Source: Variovorax paradoxus
GTDB lineage: Bacteria; Pseudomonadota; Gammaproteobacteria; Burkholderiales; Burkholderiaceae_C
Length of the DNA stretch: 64,000 nt
Direction: 5' to 3'
NCBI RefSeq assembly: GCF_030815855.1
Contig: NZ_JAUSXG010000001.1
Location: 1,922,001 to 1,986,000 of the forward strand
A model generated the notes under the pieces. The model saw only the letters and a list, made by a program, of their open reading frames with translations. It was not told where the DNA came from and did no database searches. The translations under genes were made by a program, and so were the position numbers. This document shows positions 34,742-43,749 of this stretch, piece after piece. Numbering within the stretch: position 1 is the stretch's first letter; every line of letters begins with the position of its first letter.

Positions 34742-35791
34742 TCAGGCGGCGGCCAGCGTCGCGCGGCCGGGCGTGCTGACCCAGGGCAAGGTGCCTAGCG
34801 CGGCGGCGACGGGTGCGGCCACGCGCCGCTCCATCGGACGGTCGGCCGGCGGCATGCCGTGCCAGGTCGAGGTGATGAAGGTGTGCGGCCACTCGAAGAT
34901 GTGCGGATCGCGCAGCACGTCATCGATCTCCTCGCCGCGCAGCGGCCGGGCGCGCAGCGCCTCGTCCACCGCAACCTCGGGCAGCACGATACGCTCGAGC
35001 CAGCCGCTGCCCACGGGGCTGCGGCCGACGACATTTGCGAAGGCTTCGGGCGTGAGCAGGATCTTGTCGGAATTGGCGCGCGCCGGGTCCAGTGCCGCAC
35101 GGGCTTCGCTGCCGAGCCGCTCGACCAGCGCCGGGTGCTGCCGTAGAGAGCCCAGGCCGATGTGCGGGTAATCGGGCCAACCGCGCGCGCGCAGCCGGCC
35201 GTCCACCACGTCCAGCAGCAGCTTGTCGCCCGAGAAATAGCGGTGTCCTTGGCTGAGCACGAGGTCGAGCATGGTTGTGGTCTTGCCCGCGCCTTTGACG
35301 CCTGCGATGGCGATCACGCCGCCGGTCTTCTCGTCGAGCACGGCCGAGCTGTGCAGGATGGCCGTGCCCTTGGCCTGCTCGACCAGCAGGCCGAAGTAGC
35401 GCACGAGTTCGATCAGGTGGACGAACGCCGTCGCTTCGCTGCCATAGAACGAAACTTCGCGCCGCGCGGTGCTGTAGCGGTAGCCCACGCGCGTGTCGGC
35501 GTCCCATGCGAGTTGCGTGCCGTCGTCCAGCGTGCCGCGCACCACCTTGAGCGTGAAGCCGATGGCGTAGGTTTCGCGGATTGTCATCGGTGCCGTGCAG
35601 CGCGCGCGCCACGCGGGCAGGAAGTCGCCAGCGGCGTGCAGGTCGACCGCCAGGTCCGGCGCGCCGTCTTCGGTACCGGCCCAGAGGTAGGGCGAGAGAA
35701 AGGTCCGCAGGCGCGTCGCCAGCGGTCTCGATGCCTCGCCCGCCCGCAAGCGCAGGCTGAATACGGTATTCGTCAACAGGCTGTCCATCAT
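34742..35791 (-). CDS. HPr-kinase-like P-loop protein
   Basis: 349 residues from ATG 35791 (ATGA overlap). The HprK-like ATPase domain has Walker A in AIAGVKGAGKTTTMLDLVL at about 172-190, then HRYFSGDKLLLDVVDG, where HprK proteins place the catalytic Asp, and YPHIGLGSLR. The N-terminal 150 residues form a separate domain with IRETYAIGFTLKVV and RYSTARREVSFYG. HprK-related kinases in lasso-peptide clusters phosphorylate the product. No lasso precursor, cyclase or PqqD-like protein is present here, so this one probably acts on another substrate. Confidence 0.78.
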   Translation of the reverse strand: MMDSLLTNTVFSLRLRAGEASRPLATRLRTFLSPYLWAGTEDGAPDLAVDLHAAGDFLPAWRARCTAPMTIRETYAIGFTLKVVRGTLDDGTQLAWDADTRVGYRYSTARREVSFYGSEATAFVHLIELVRYFGLLVEQAKGTAILHSSAVLDEKTGGVIAIAGVKGAGKTTTMLDLVLSQGHRYFSGDKLLLDVVDGRLRARGWPDYPHIGLGSLRQHPALVERLGSEARAALDPARANSDKILLTPEAFANVVGRSPVGSGWLERIVLPEVAVDEALRARPLRGEEIDDVLRDPHIFEWPHTFITSTWHGMPPADRPMERRVAAPVAAALGTLPWVSTPGRATLAAA

Positions 35792-36912
35792 GGGCGGGTG
35801 CTTCCTTGGGCAATGCGGTCGTAAAAATGGGCGATGCCTCCGGGGTCGGGCCGGGCATCGAGCCCTTGCCGACGGAGAAACTGCAAGACCTTGTCGCGCA
35901 GCGCGGCCTGCTCCTGCGCGACGAGCGCGGCGTTGCCGTCGCCGCGGGTGCGCAGGTAGCCGATCGAGCAATAGAAAACGGGCGTTTCGGCCTGCGCGCA
36001 GGAAAAGCCCACGCTGAAGAGGTTGCCCGTTTCGAGGGACTCGCAGCCCGAACTCGCCCGCGTGTGGCGCCACCGCACGACAGGCCGCAGCGGCAGGTCG
36101 AAGTGCTGGGCGAGATCGACTTCGACTGCCGCGCCGTAGGGTTGGTCGGGCAGGCGCTGTTCTGTCCATGGTGCGCTGTCGTCCCCTCGAAGTACCGCGC
36201 TGAATTCGGCCAGCGGCTCCAGCACCGTGGCGCGGCGTTTGCGGCTGAAGAGCGCTGCATTGGCCCAGCCGCGCCGGCCCTCGAGATGGGGCAGCACGCG
36301 GCACAGGACGTTGTCGTGGCTGCCGTGCTGCAGCTCGTCGCCGATCTGCGCGACGAAGTGCGAGGGGGTGTCGGCGTCGAGCGCGTCGAGCCAGGCATCG
36401 CCGAGCGCCAGCACGTCGAGCGGCGCTGTCGCTTCGATGGCCACGTGCAGTTCCTCCGGCGCGGCATGCACGGCGTAGTAGCACTCGTAGTTGCTGGTCT
36501 GCAGGTGGTTGGCCTGGAAGGCCTGCCACAGCTGTTCGTACAGCTGTGGCGGCGCGAAAGGAGGCACCGGCATCGGCGGCGCGATGAAATGCGCCACGTG
36601 GCGGTCGGCGCGGTCGACCAGGTGCCTGATGTGCACCAGCCCGCCGTCGATGTCCACATGGGCCAGCGGCACCCAGTCGGGGTCGACGTTGTGGCTCGGC
36701 ACGGCAGGGGCGGCATCGGGGGCGGGCTGCCATGTCGCGTCCACGCAATGCGCGACGAGTGCGTGCACGCCGCGGCAGTCCGCCTGCGCTGCGCGCGCGC
36801 CCAAACGGGCGGCCACGCGCTGAACGCGCAGCCGCCGTGCCGCTTCGGGCGAGGGCTCGGCATGGCGCAGGCGCCAGTTGCCGAACACGATCATCGAGGT
36901 CGCATCTCTCAT
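35788..36912 (-). CDS. CYTH-like protein B, paralogue of the next upstream gene
   Basis: 374 residues; ATGA overlap on both sides. On its own it matches nothing I know, but it aligns with the product of 36909-38132 in its second half: EELHVAIEA against the partner's LEMERKF, ALFSRKRRATVLEP against MTVKRKW, RWRHTRASSGCESLETGNLF against RRKRFDAQFESLATGNIF, and YCSIGYLRTRG against CEVEYCRTRS. It lacks the canonical ExExK, so it may be a non-catalytic partner. It has no signal peptide or membrane segment. Confidence 0.6.
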   Translation of the reverse strand: MRDATSMIVFGNWRLRHAEPSPEAARRLRVQRVAARLGARAAQADCRGVHALVAHCVDATWQPAPDAAPAVPSHNVDPDWVPLAHVDIDGGLVHIRHLVDRADRHVAHFIAPPMPVPPFAPPQLYEQLWQAFQANHLQTSNYECYYAVHAAPEELHVAIEATAPLDVLALGDAWLDALDADTPSHFVAQIGDELQHGSHDNVLCRVLPHLEGRRGWANAALFSRKRRATVLEPLAEFSAVLRGDDSAPWTEQRLPDQPYGAAVEVDLAQHFDLPLRPVVRWRHTRASSGCESLETGNLFSVGFSCAQAETPVFYCSIGYLRTRGDGNAALVAQEQAALRDKVLQFLRRQGLDARPDPGGIAHFYDRIAQGSTRP

Positions 36913-38132
36913 GCGGCCCTCCGCTCGGGCTCTGCCTGCGCCTGGCCGGCGTCCGCGATCTCGCGCACGAAGTCGAGCTTGGAGTACAGATCCTGCTGAT
37001 GCGCCTGTCCCCAGCGCACGAGAGACGCACCCACGAAGCCCGAGATCGCGTCGAAGTCCTGCTGCAGCTCGCGCAGCTCGCCGAAGCTGCGCGTGCGGCA
37101 GTACTCGACCTCGCATTGCGAGAACGAATGCGCATCGTCGAGCGTGCGGCACACGTCCATGTAGATGCCGAAGATATTGCCTGTGGCCAGCGATTCGAAC
37201 TGCGCGTCGAAGCGCTTGCGCCGGTACGAGGGAAGCCGCCGCGTGGCCTCGGGCGTCAGCGTGCGAACATGCGCCTCGATGTCGGCCATGCCGAGCGTCA
37301 GGTTGCCCCACAGCGATTCGCGGCGCACCTCGCTGTTCTCGATGAACCACTTGCGCTTGACGGTCATGCGGCCGTCCGCCTGCGGGATGTAGGCGACGTA
37401 GCCGCTTTCGGCGTTGGCGCCCAGCACCTCGAAGATGTGCTGCTCGTAATCCCAGACCTGGATCTCGCGGTCGATCTCGGGCACGAAGTCGGGCAGGGCG
37501 CCGTCGGCGATGGCGTCGTGGAACGCCATCAGCAGCCGCCAGGTGTCGGGAATGCCATTGAACGTGAACTTGCGCTCCATCTCCAGGTCGGGCCGCCACT
37601 TGGTGTACCAGCACTCGTCGCCGAGCGCGGGGCGCAGCGCGGCGAGCACGGGCGCGTGGCTTGCGAGCAGGCTGTCGAAGTGGGGCCAGGCCAGCGGCGC
37701 ATCGGGCATCGCTTCGTCGCAGTAGCGCACGAACAGGCTGCCGAGTTCGCCCTGCTGCACGAAGTGATGAAAGGCGAGCGAGCCGCCTTCGCGGGTGGCG
37801 ACGATGGCCGGCGCAATGCGCGGTGGCAAGTCGGCACCGGCTTCGAGCGCGGGCACTAGCGCCGGATACCGCGCGCAGAGCCAGGCGCAGAAGCCGCGGC
37901 TGGCCGCGCGCTGCGTCGCGCTGAAGCTGCGGTACTCGAAGGCCGGCGAATCCGGCGGTGCGGCGTCGCAGCGCCCATCGGCGAGCCAGACGGCCTGCAG
38001 CGCAAGATCGCCGCCGCGCACGTAGAAGCTGTTCGCGCCCTTGCGCAAGCCGGTGCCGCTGCACGCGAGCACGGCCACGAGCTGCCGTGGCGCGGCGTTC
38101 GCGTGCAAGAAGAAGTAGACGGATTCGCTCAC
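36909..38132 (-). CDS. CYTH-domain-like protein A
   Basis: 407 residues. The ExExK signature of CYTH triphosphate-tunnel enzymes appears as EMERKF at 184-189, followed by basic strands VKRKWFIENSEV (about 258), YRRKRFD (about 303) and an acidic closing strand QCEVEYCRTRS (about 339). CYTH proteins hydrolyse or make triphosphates (thiamine triphosphatase, class IV adenylate cyclase, polyphosphatase). The first 170 residues are a separate region with no recognised motif. The family call rests on motif order; I rate it probable, not certain. It sits next to a paralogue and a PEP-synthase-like gene. Confidence 0.62.
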   Translation of the reverse strand: MSESVYFFLHANAAPRQLVAVLACSGTGLRKGANSFYVRGGDLALQAVWLADGRCDAAPPDSPAFEYRSFSATQRAASRGFCAWLCARYPALVPALEAGADLPPRIAPAIVATREGGSLAFHHFVQQGELGSLFVRYCDEAMPDAPLAWPHFDSLLASHAPVLAALRPALGDECWYTKWRPDLEMERKFTFNGIPDTWRLLMAFHDAIADGALPDFVPEIDREIQVWDYEQHIFEVLGANAESGYVAYIPQADGRMTVKRKWFIENSEVRRESLWGNLTLGMADIEAHVRTLTPEATRRLPSYRRKRFDAQFESLATGNIFGIYMDVCRTLDDAHSFSQCEVEYCRTRSFGELRELQQDFDAISGFVGASLVRWGQAHQQDLYSKLDFVREIADAGQAQAEPERRAA

Positions 38133-40051
38133 GCTGTCTCCCGGCTGGTGCGGGCCGCGCGAGCCTCGATCGTCAGGCTCTCACCTTCGAGGCCGCGTGC
38201 GTAGAGCTTGCGCGAGGCGACGGCTGGCACCTGGCTCTCCCGCAGCAGGATCGCGAGGTGGCACAGCATCGACGCCTGCTCGAACACGAAGCCCGAGACG
38301 TACGGAATGAGTGCCGCGAGCGCGGCATAGGGGCGCGGCGCTACGACAATCATCGATCCGCCGCCCGCGCGTGCGCGCTCGGCCAGGCGAACGATGGCCG
38401 GGCCGAGGCTCTCCGCGCTCGGCATGTGGCTGATCGACACGGTGGCGGCGATGCTGATGTCTTCCAAGTGCCTGTCGGCCGGCACCACCAGCGCCGCGCC
38501 GTGCGCAAAGCCGGGAGAGATCGTGCGCCGGCCTTCCTCTCCATGGCTATCGTCGCACTGCGCGATGTGCAGGCTCTTGATCGGCGAAAAGTCGATCAGC
38601 CTCAATTGTCCCGAGCCGATCACCCATTCGAGCTGGACCGGTCCGAAGCGCGCCACCGCCGCATGGGTGGTGCGGTGCAGTTGCTCACGCTCGCGAGCGC
38701 CGAACGGCGCGGCCGCGGCGGCTTGCGCGCCGCTCGCCTGCCAGTCGCTGCCGATGAAGAACGCGTGCGTTTGCGCCGACCCGCGGTTGATGGCCAGCAG
38801 GCCGTCGGTGGAACATTCGCAGAGCACGCCGCCGTCTTCGGTCGGTTGGGTAATGAGCCCCCAGTCGCCGCGCACGTAGTCGCGGATCACGAAGGTCGAT
38901 GCCTTTGCGCCCAGCACCTGGCGCAGGCGCGATGCCAGCTCGCCAGTGGGCAGCACCTGCTGCCGCAGGCCGTCGGAAAAGTCGAGTACCACGCTGTCCT
39001 CGCCGAAGCGCGCGCAGAGCGCCTGCATGCACGAGACATCCTCGAAACCGCCCGAATTACCGCGCACCAGCAGCGCCGTGCCCGAGGCCACGCCGTGCGC
39101 AAGCGCCAGCAGCGCCAGCGGCCGGCGCTTAGAGCGGAAGTAGTTCGCGAAGCCCGGCAGCGGCCGGAAGGCGGCGATGTCTTCGTCGGCCGCAAGATAG
39201 AGATCGGTCCACTCGGCGTGGGCCGCGTCGTCAGTCTCTGTGTGCAGAGAGGTGATCGGCCGCGCCTGCAGCACCCACACGCGTTCGCCATCGCAGGCCC
39301 ATTCGACGTCGACGGCGGTTCCCAGATGCCCCTCGACCGTGCGCACGATGGCGGCCAGTTCGACCAGCATCTCCTGCGCGTCGCGCAACGGCGCATCGCC
39401 GACGAGGCCTGCCTCGCCCCAGCGCACCGACTGCGAGGTCGCGGCGCCGGACACCAGCGCGTCGCCAACGCCCTGCACGGCCTCGATCAGCACCTCGGGT
39501 CGGCCGTCGATGGGATCGTGGCTGAAGGCCACGCCAGCCCAGCGCGCGGCGACCATGCGCTGCACGATCACCGTCATTTCCAGCGGTGCGTCGAGCAGGC
39601 CGCAGCGCAGTCGCTCGACCGTCGCGCGGCGCGAGAACGCAGACCGCCACACCTCGGCGAGCGCCTCCTTCAGCGCCGCTATGCCTTGGACGTGCAGCAC
39701 GGATTCGAAGATGCCGGCAAAACTGTGGGCGGTTCCATCCTCGATGCCGCCGGAAGAGCGCACCGCCAGGGCATCCGCAGCCGACAGGCCGGCCGCCGCG
39801 AGGTGCGCCGCCAAGCGGGCGTCCGCATCGTCGGCCCATTGCGGCGCGGCCACGGCATCGAGACGGTCGAGGTCGCGGTCCAGAAAGGCGCCCGCCGTGA
39901 GGCGGACGTTAGCGAACACCTCTTGCGCCTCGCTGCGCATGGCGCCGTGGTTGGGCCAGAGCGCGGCCAGTTGTGCGTCGTCGAGCGCAAAGAGCGCGGG
40001 CACGGGCACCGCATGCGAGAGCGCGACGAGGGTTCGATATTTGGAGGACAT
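38129..40051 (-). CDS. PEP synthase/pyruvate phosphate dikinase-like phosphotransferase
   Basis: 640 residues from ATG 40051, preceded by AAGGAG. The N-terminal ATP-grasp domain has ALAVRSSGGIEDGTAHSFAG (as in PPDK_N), AGVAFSHDPIDG and VDVEWACDGERVWVLQARPI. The C-terminal swivelling domain keeps the phospho-histidine as LCHLAILLRE, followed by SQVPAV. The PEP-binding barrel of PEP synthase is absent. Such ATP-grasp plus phospho-His pairs, as in rifampin phosphotransferase, transfer the beta-phosphate of ATP to an acceptor. It probably phosphorylates a cluster intermediate. Confidence 0.8.
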   Translation of the reverse strand: MSSKYRTLVALSHAVPVPALFALDDAQLAALWPNHGAMRSEAQEVFANVRLTAGAFLDRDLDRLDAVAAPQWADDADARLAAHLAAAGLSAADALAVRSSGGIEDGTAHSFAGIFESVLHVQGIAALKEALAEVWRSAFSRRATVERLRCGLLDAPLEMTVIVQRMVAARWAGVAFSHDPIDGRPEVLIEAVQGVGDALVSGAATSQSVRWGEAGLVGDAPLRDAQEMLVELAAIVRTVEGHLGTAVDVEWACDGERVWVLQARPITSLHTETDDAAHAEWTDLYLAADEDIAAFRPLPGFANYFRSKRRPLALLALAHGVASGTALLVRGNSGGFEDVSCMQALCARFGEDSVVLDFSDGLRQQVLPTGELASRLRQVLGAKASTFVIRDYVRGDWGLITQPTEDGGVLCECSTDGLLAINRGSAQTHAFFIGSDWQASGAQAAAAAPFGAREREQLHRTTHAAVARFGPVQLEWVIGSGQLRLIDFSPIKSLHIAQCDDSHGEEGRRTISPGFAHGAALVVPADRHLEDISIAATVSISHMPSAESLGPAIVRLAERARAGGGSMIVVAPRPYAALAALIPYVSGFVFEQASMLCHLAILLRESQVPAVASRKLYARGLEGESLTIEARAARTSRETA

Positions 40052-40067
40052 GGCGTGCCGCTCCTTG

Positions 40068-40670
40068 CTACACGCCGTCGAGCTCGGCGGCGCGCGCGTC
40101 GATGATCTCCAGCGGCTGCGCCGGCGCGGGCATGGGAGCCGGCCGGGCCTTCTTCTGGTAGTCCATGAAGATGCGCGAGGCATAGGCCTCGGTCGCGCCC
40201 TGGTACTTCCCGTCGTAAAGTTCGATGTCGCCTTGCACGTCCCAGAACATCATCTGCCCAATGTCCATGCCGGCATAGACGCGGATGCGGTTGATGGCCA
40301 GCAGCTGGATGGTCCACTTGCCGACGAAGCCGATGTCGCCGAGCGAAGCCGAGAGGTTGATGAACATGCCCAGCCGTGCAATGGAGGAGCGCGCCGCGTA
40401 GGTCGGCACGAATTTGGTGCTGCCCATGGTTTCCATGGTGGTCGCGAGGTAGAGCCGCATCGGCTCCAGCACCAAGCCCTCGGGGCCGATGTGGACGTCG
40501 TCGGTAGGTTTCTCCTCCTTGATGTCGATCACGCCCTCCTGGTACACCTTCATATCGGCGGCCAGCCTGAAGTTGTAGCTGTTGGGATTGACGTTCTTCG
40601 AGAGGAACGGCGCGATGGTGATGTCGCCGTTGTGAACGCGTCGGGAGATTTCGGTGCCGGTAAGGATCAT
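40068..40670 (-). CDS. dCTP-deaminase-like protein 1, catalytic Glu replaced
   Basis: 200 residues. Clear homologue of Dcd in the dUTPase/dCTP deaminase superfamily: MILTGTEISRRVHNGDI start, EGLVLEPMRLYLATT, AARSSIARLGMFINLSAS, and the end YASRIFMD. It keeps the RSSxAR motif that binds the triphosphate, but the catalytic glutamate of the TLEL motif is glutamine (KWTIQL). As seen, it should not deaminate dCTP by the known mechanism alone. It overlaps the second Dcd-like gene by 4 bp. Confidence 0.85.
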   Translation of the reverse strand: MILTGTEISRRVHNGDITIAPFLSKNVNPNSYNFRLAADMKVYQEGVIDIKEEKPTDDVHIGPEGLVLEPMRLYLATTMETMGSTKFVPTYAARSSIARLGMFINLSASLGDIGFVGKWTIQLLAINRIRVYAGMDIGQMMFWDVQGDIELYDGKYQGATEAYASRIFMDYQKKARPAPMPAPAQPLEIIDARAAELDGV

Positions 40671-41185
40671 TTTTGGTCCATGATGATTCGCGAGGGAACA
40701 ACGCCTTCCGAACCCACGTAGCGGCCCTGATACTTCAGTTCTCCGCCGAGGTTGGTCCAGAAGCAAACCTTGCCAATGCGCGCGCCGGCATAGACGCGCA
40801 GCGGCTGGGTGACGACGATCTCCAGGGTCCAGCAGATCACCGCGCCCGTGTGGCCGAGCGGGGCGCTGGTCTGAATGAACATGCCGCACAGGGCGGTCGA
40901 GAGATTGGCGTAGAGCTCGGTGGCAAAGTGCACGCCACCGATGCGCTCCGCCGTCTGGCCGAGGTAGAAGCGATGGGGGTGTAGCACCAGCCCCTCTTCG
41001 GGGATGGTGTGGCGGATCACCTGCAGCCCCAGGTGCGGATCGATCTGGTCCGAGCTGTATTCGAGGATCTCCGCGCCCAGGCAGCAACCGTACGAGTTCT
41101 GCTCGATCTGGCGCTCGTCGAAGGGCTCGATGACGATCGAGCCGGCGTCGCGCATACGGCGGATTTCACTTCCCGTGAGGACCAT
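40667..41185 (-). CDS. dCTP-deaminase-like protein 2, triphosphate-binding motif lost
   Basis: 172 residues from ATG 41185 (MVLTGSEIRRMRDAGSIVI). Same family as the next gene (EEGLVLHPHRFYLGQT; VPSRIIMD end). Here the catalytic glutamate is kept (CWTLEIVV), but the RSSxAR motif is changed to ANLSTALCG, losing the arginines that hold the triphosphate. The two paralogues thus have complementary losses and could form a mixed active site or have a new function. The gene overlaps the desaturase gene by 20 bp. Confidence 0.82.
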   Translation of the reverse strand: MVLTGSEIRRMRDAGSIVIEPFDERQIEQNSYGCCLGAEILEYSSDQIDPHLGLQVIRHTIPEEGLVLHPHRFYLGQTAERIGGVHFATELYANLSTALCGMFIQTSAPLGHTGAVICWTLEIVVTQPLRVYAGARIGKVCFWTNLGGELKYQGRYVGSEGVVPSRIIMDQK

Positions 41186-42179
41186 GCATGCCTTTCTCCG
41201 GCGCAGTGGCGCGCCCCGGTGCCGGTCGCTCGGCCGGGTAGAGCTCGTGGATGAGCGAGCGCGGGCCGATGAAGTAGCCCAAGGTCGGGTTGGCGGCCGC
41301 GCACCCCGCATCGCCCGCCGCCAAAAGGCGAGAGAGCTGCGGCAGCTTGTAGCTGGGAACGGCGGGGCAGCTGTGGTGTTCCCAGTGGCGGTTGATGTGG
41401 CAGGGCGCCCAGAGAAAACGTTCGATCCATCCGACCCGCAGGCTGCGCGCCGCGGTAGGGGCCGGATTGCCGAGCCGCCCGCCGTGCTCCGCGATGCCGC
41501 GCACGCGCAGGATCGCCGGCATGAACAGCAGGATGGGCAGCAGCCAGTACAGGATGAACTCGCGCCACGCGCCGAACCCGGCCACGAGCACGGTCACCGC
41601 CGCGACGAAAGACACCGCCAGGCCGCGGTCGAGCCGGGTGCCCGGAGATTCTTTCGAGAACAGGCCCAGCATGCCGAAGCTGTTGGCCGAGCGCAGGGTC
41701 GCGAGGGTGGTGAGCCCCGAGGCATCGCGCAGCAGCAGCGCGAGGAACCGGCCGCGCGTGGCGGGGATCTCCGAGTCCGCGAGGTCGGGGTCGCCTTCGC
41801 CGTTCAGATAGCGGTGGTGCCTGAAATGATGCGCACGGTAGCGCGCCACGCTGACGGTCAGCGGAAAGGCGAGCAGCAGGTTGCCGACGATGTCGTTGAG
41901 CCGGCGGTTGCGCGCGAGCAGGCAGTGCGCCGCGTCGTGCATCAGCACCAGCATGGCGTGCTGCCGCGTGGCAATGACCAGCATCGCGGCGACGGTCATC
42001 GGCCACTGCTTCAACTGCTCCGCCAGCGCGATGGCCAGCGCGCACACCAGCCACTGCGTGAAGATCTGCGCAGCGCAGCGCCACGGCTGAAGAGTGGCGA
42101 GCGCCTGCAGCGTCTGCGGCCCGAAGGGCAGGCGCATCGGCTGCCCGCCGATCGTGGTGCCCATGCCTGCCGCGGTCAT
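41166..42179 (-). CDS. Membrane fatty acid desaturase-family protein
   Basis: 337 residues from ATG 42179 (ATGA overlap). The three histidine boxes of the di-iron desaturase/hydroxylase family are present: HDAAH at about 81, HHFRHH at about 117 and HINRHWEHH at about 262. Hydrophobic stretches (TQWLVCALAIALA, VGNLLLAFPLTVSV, LYWLLPILLFMPAIL) predict an inner-membrane protein. It would insert a double bond or hydroxyl in an acyl chain, perhaps the chain activated by the acyl ligase on the opposite strand. Confidence 0.85.
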   Translation of the reverse strand: MTAAGMGTTIGGQPMRLPFGPQTLQALATLQPWRCAAQIFTQWLVCALAIALAEQLKQWPMTVAAMLVIATRQHAMLVLMHDAAHCLLARNRRLNDIVGNLLLAFPLTVSVARYRAHHFRHHRYLNGEGDPDLADSEIPATRGRFLALLLRDASGLTTLATLRSANSFGMLGLFSKESPGTRLDRGLAVSFVAAVTVLVAGFGAWREFILYWLLPILLFMPAILRVRGIAEHGGRLGNPAPTAARSLRVGWIERFLWAPCHINRHWEHHSCPAVPSYKLPQLSRLLAAGDAGCAAANPTLGYFIGPRSLIHELYPAERPAPGRATAPEKGMHGPHGK

Positions 42180-43291
42180 GCGGCCTGCTCCTGCGCGGTC
42201 GACGTAGCGGCGGCTTGCGGCCGCACCGCGCGCGGATGGCATGCGATCCAGTGGTCGACCACGCCCGGCAGAAAGCCCAACGGATCGGGCGAGGGCTCGC
42301 GCACATCCAGCGGCGGCCGCACGCGGTCGCTGCTGGCATAGATGCCGTAGACGCGCAGCAGCCGCTCGAAGTAGCGGAAATCCGAGCGCGAGATGCCCCG
42401 CGGCTGCCACGCGGCCAGCGCGCGCTTCAGGAAACCCCATTGCCGGTCGCGCAGGATGGGCACCGGCGCGAGTTCGGGCAGGCCCTGGCGGCGGCGTGCC
42501 AGCGCAATGCGCTCCTCGATGAGCCGCACCGCGGTTTCGTAGCGCACGCGGTGGGAGCCAGCCGAGGCGACGCACTCGCGCGGCATGCCGTCGGCCGCGC
42601 ATCGCAGCACCATCGCGTGCAGCTCGGCGACGACCCAGTCCACGGGAACGATGTCGAGCAGGCCGTCCTTGTTGCCGACGAGGAAGGGCGGGTTGAAGGT
42701 GGCAAGGAACTTGATGAGCGGATAGAGCCCGTTGAAGCGCGCGATCTCTCCGGTGCGGCTGTCGCCGACCACCAGGCTGCAGCTGAAGGTCGAGACCGGC
42801 AGGCGCTCGCCGAACCCCTCGCGCAGGCTGCGCTCGGCCATGGCCTTGCTCTCTTCGTAGCCATTGCGGTAGTCCCAGTCGTGCGTCTGCGTGTAGGCGG
42901 TCGACACATAGACCATGTGCGGCCGTGTCGATGTTGCGAGCAGCAGGCGCGCGAAGTTCTGCGTGCCCTGCACGTTGAGTTGCCGCATCTCCTCGCAGCT
43001 CTTGTCCCACGACACGTCGGCGGCCAGGTGAACGCCGACGGTGGGTGTGCCGTGCGTGGCGAGCGCGGCCATCGAGGCAATCGCAGCGTCGATGGAGGCG
43101 TCGTTCGACAGGTCGGCCTCGATGAATTCGACGCGTTGCAGCAGGGCGGGCGCCAGGCTTTCCTCGAGCGCCGCGCGCGCCTTTGCCGAACGCAGCACGC
43201 AGAGCAGGCGCAGGTCGGCATCGTGCGCCAGCAAGGCAGCGGCCAGCGGAATGCCGACCGTGCCGCTCGCACCACTGAGCAGCACCCTCAT
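42176..43291 (-). CDS. Thioester-reductase-like NAD(P)-dependent SDR protein
   Basis: 371 residues; overlaps both neighbours by 4 bp. An extended SDR with nucleotide-binding GASGTVGIPLAAALL at the N-terminus, VHLAADVSW, VYVSTAYTQTHD (Ser/Thr) and the Tyr-x3-Lys pair GYEESKAMAE. The order VHLAADVSW-NVQGTQNF and FLVGNKDGLLDIVPVDWV is like NAD_binding_4 domains of carboxylic-acid reductases and fatty acyl-CoA reductases. It may reduce an acyl thioester to aldehyde, which the neighbouring aminotransferase could aminate. Confidence 0.8.
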   Translation of the reverse strand: MRVLLSGASGTVGIPLAAALLAHDADLRLLCVLRSAKARAALEESLAPALLQRVEFIEADLSNDASIDAAIASMAALATHGTPTVGVHLAADVSWDKSCEEMRQLNVQGTQNFARLLLATSTRPHMVYVSTAYTQTHDWDYRNGYEESKAMAERSLREGFGERLPVSTFSCSLVVGDSRTGEIARFNGLYPLIKFLATFNPPFLVGNKDGLLDIVPVDWVVAELHAMVLRCAADGMPRECVASAGSHRVRYETAVRLIEERIALARRRQGLPELAPVPILRDRQWGFLKRALAAWQPRGISRSDFRYFERLLRVYGIYASSDRVRPPLDVREPSPDPLGFLPGVVDHWIACHPRAVRPQAAATSTAQEQAA

Positions 43292-43749
43292 GAGCCGACC
43301 AGCAGGCCGTCGGCGGCGGCCACTCGCGTGCGGATGCCCTCCAGCATCTGGCGGCTGTTGGCGCGGATGGCGCGTTCGCCGATGGGGTGCAGCACCTCGG
43401 CCAGCGACGGGATGCCGAGGTCGAAGCTCACGGCGAGTTCCACGCTCAGGCTGCCGTCCTCGGCAGTCAGCACGCGCCACTGTCCCTGCCACACCTCCAG
43501 GTCGCCGTCGGTCTGCTCGAACACGATGCGGTGGTCGTCGGTGAGCAGGTCGCGCTCGGTCCACGACAGCTCGCTGCCGTTGAGCAGCACGCGCCAGTGG
43601 CTCACGATCTCGGTGGCAGTGCGGCGTTCGACACGCACTTCGAGCACGTCCTGCATGAAGTCCGGATAGCGCTCGAAGTCGCACAGCGTGCGCCAGAGGA
43701 GTTCGCGGTCCATCGGACCCATGGCGAGCGAGGAATTGACGTCAGGCAT
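43288..43749 (-). CDS. SRPBCC/COQ10-like polyketide-cyclase-fold protein
   Basis: 153 residues with the START-like fold pattern: [20 protein letters not shown], then [20 protein letters not shown] and [20 protein letters not shown], ending in a long C-terminal helix. Members bind hydrophobic ligands or catalyse cyclisation. Stand-alone members in biosynthetic clusters are often aromatases or lipid carriers. No catalytic residues can be assigned. It overlaps the aminotransferase gene by 8 bp. Confidence 0.75.
   Translation of the reverse strand: MPDVNSSLAMGPMDRELLWRTLCDFERYPDFMQDVLEVRVERRTATEIVSHWRVLLNGSELSWTERDLLTDDHRIVFEQTDGDLEVWQGQWRVLTAEDGSLSVELAVSFDLGIPSLAEVLHPIGERAIRANSRQMLEGIRTRVAAADGLLVGS

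Noticed and set aside
34742..35791. Lasso-peptide cluster, based on the HprK-like and nucleotidyltransferase-like genes
   Set aside because: No precursor, PqqD-like recognition element, transglutaminase-like protease or asparagine-synthetase-like cyclase is encoded nearby.
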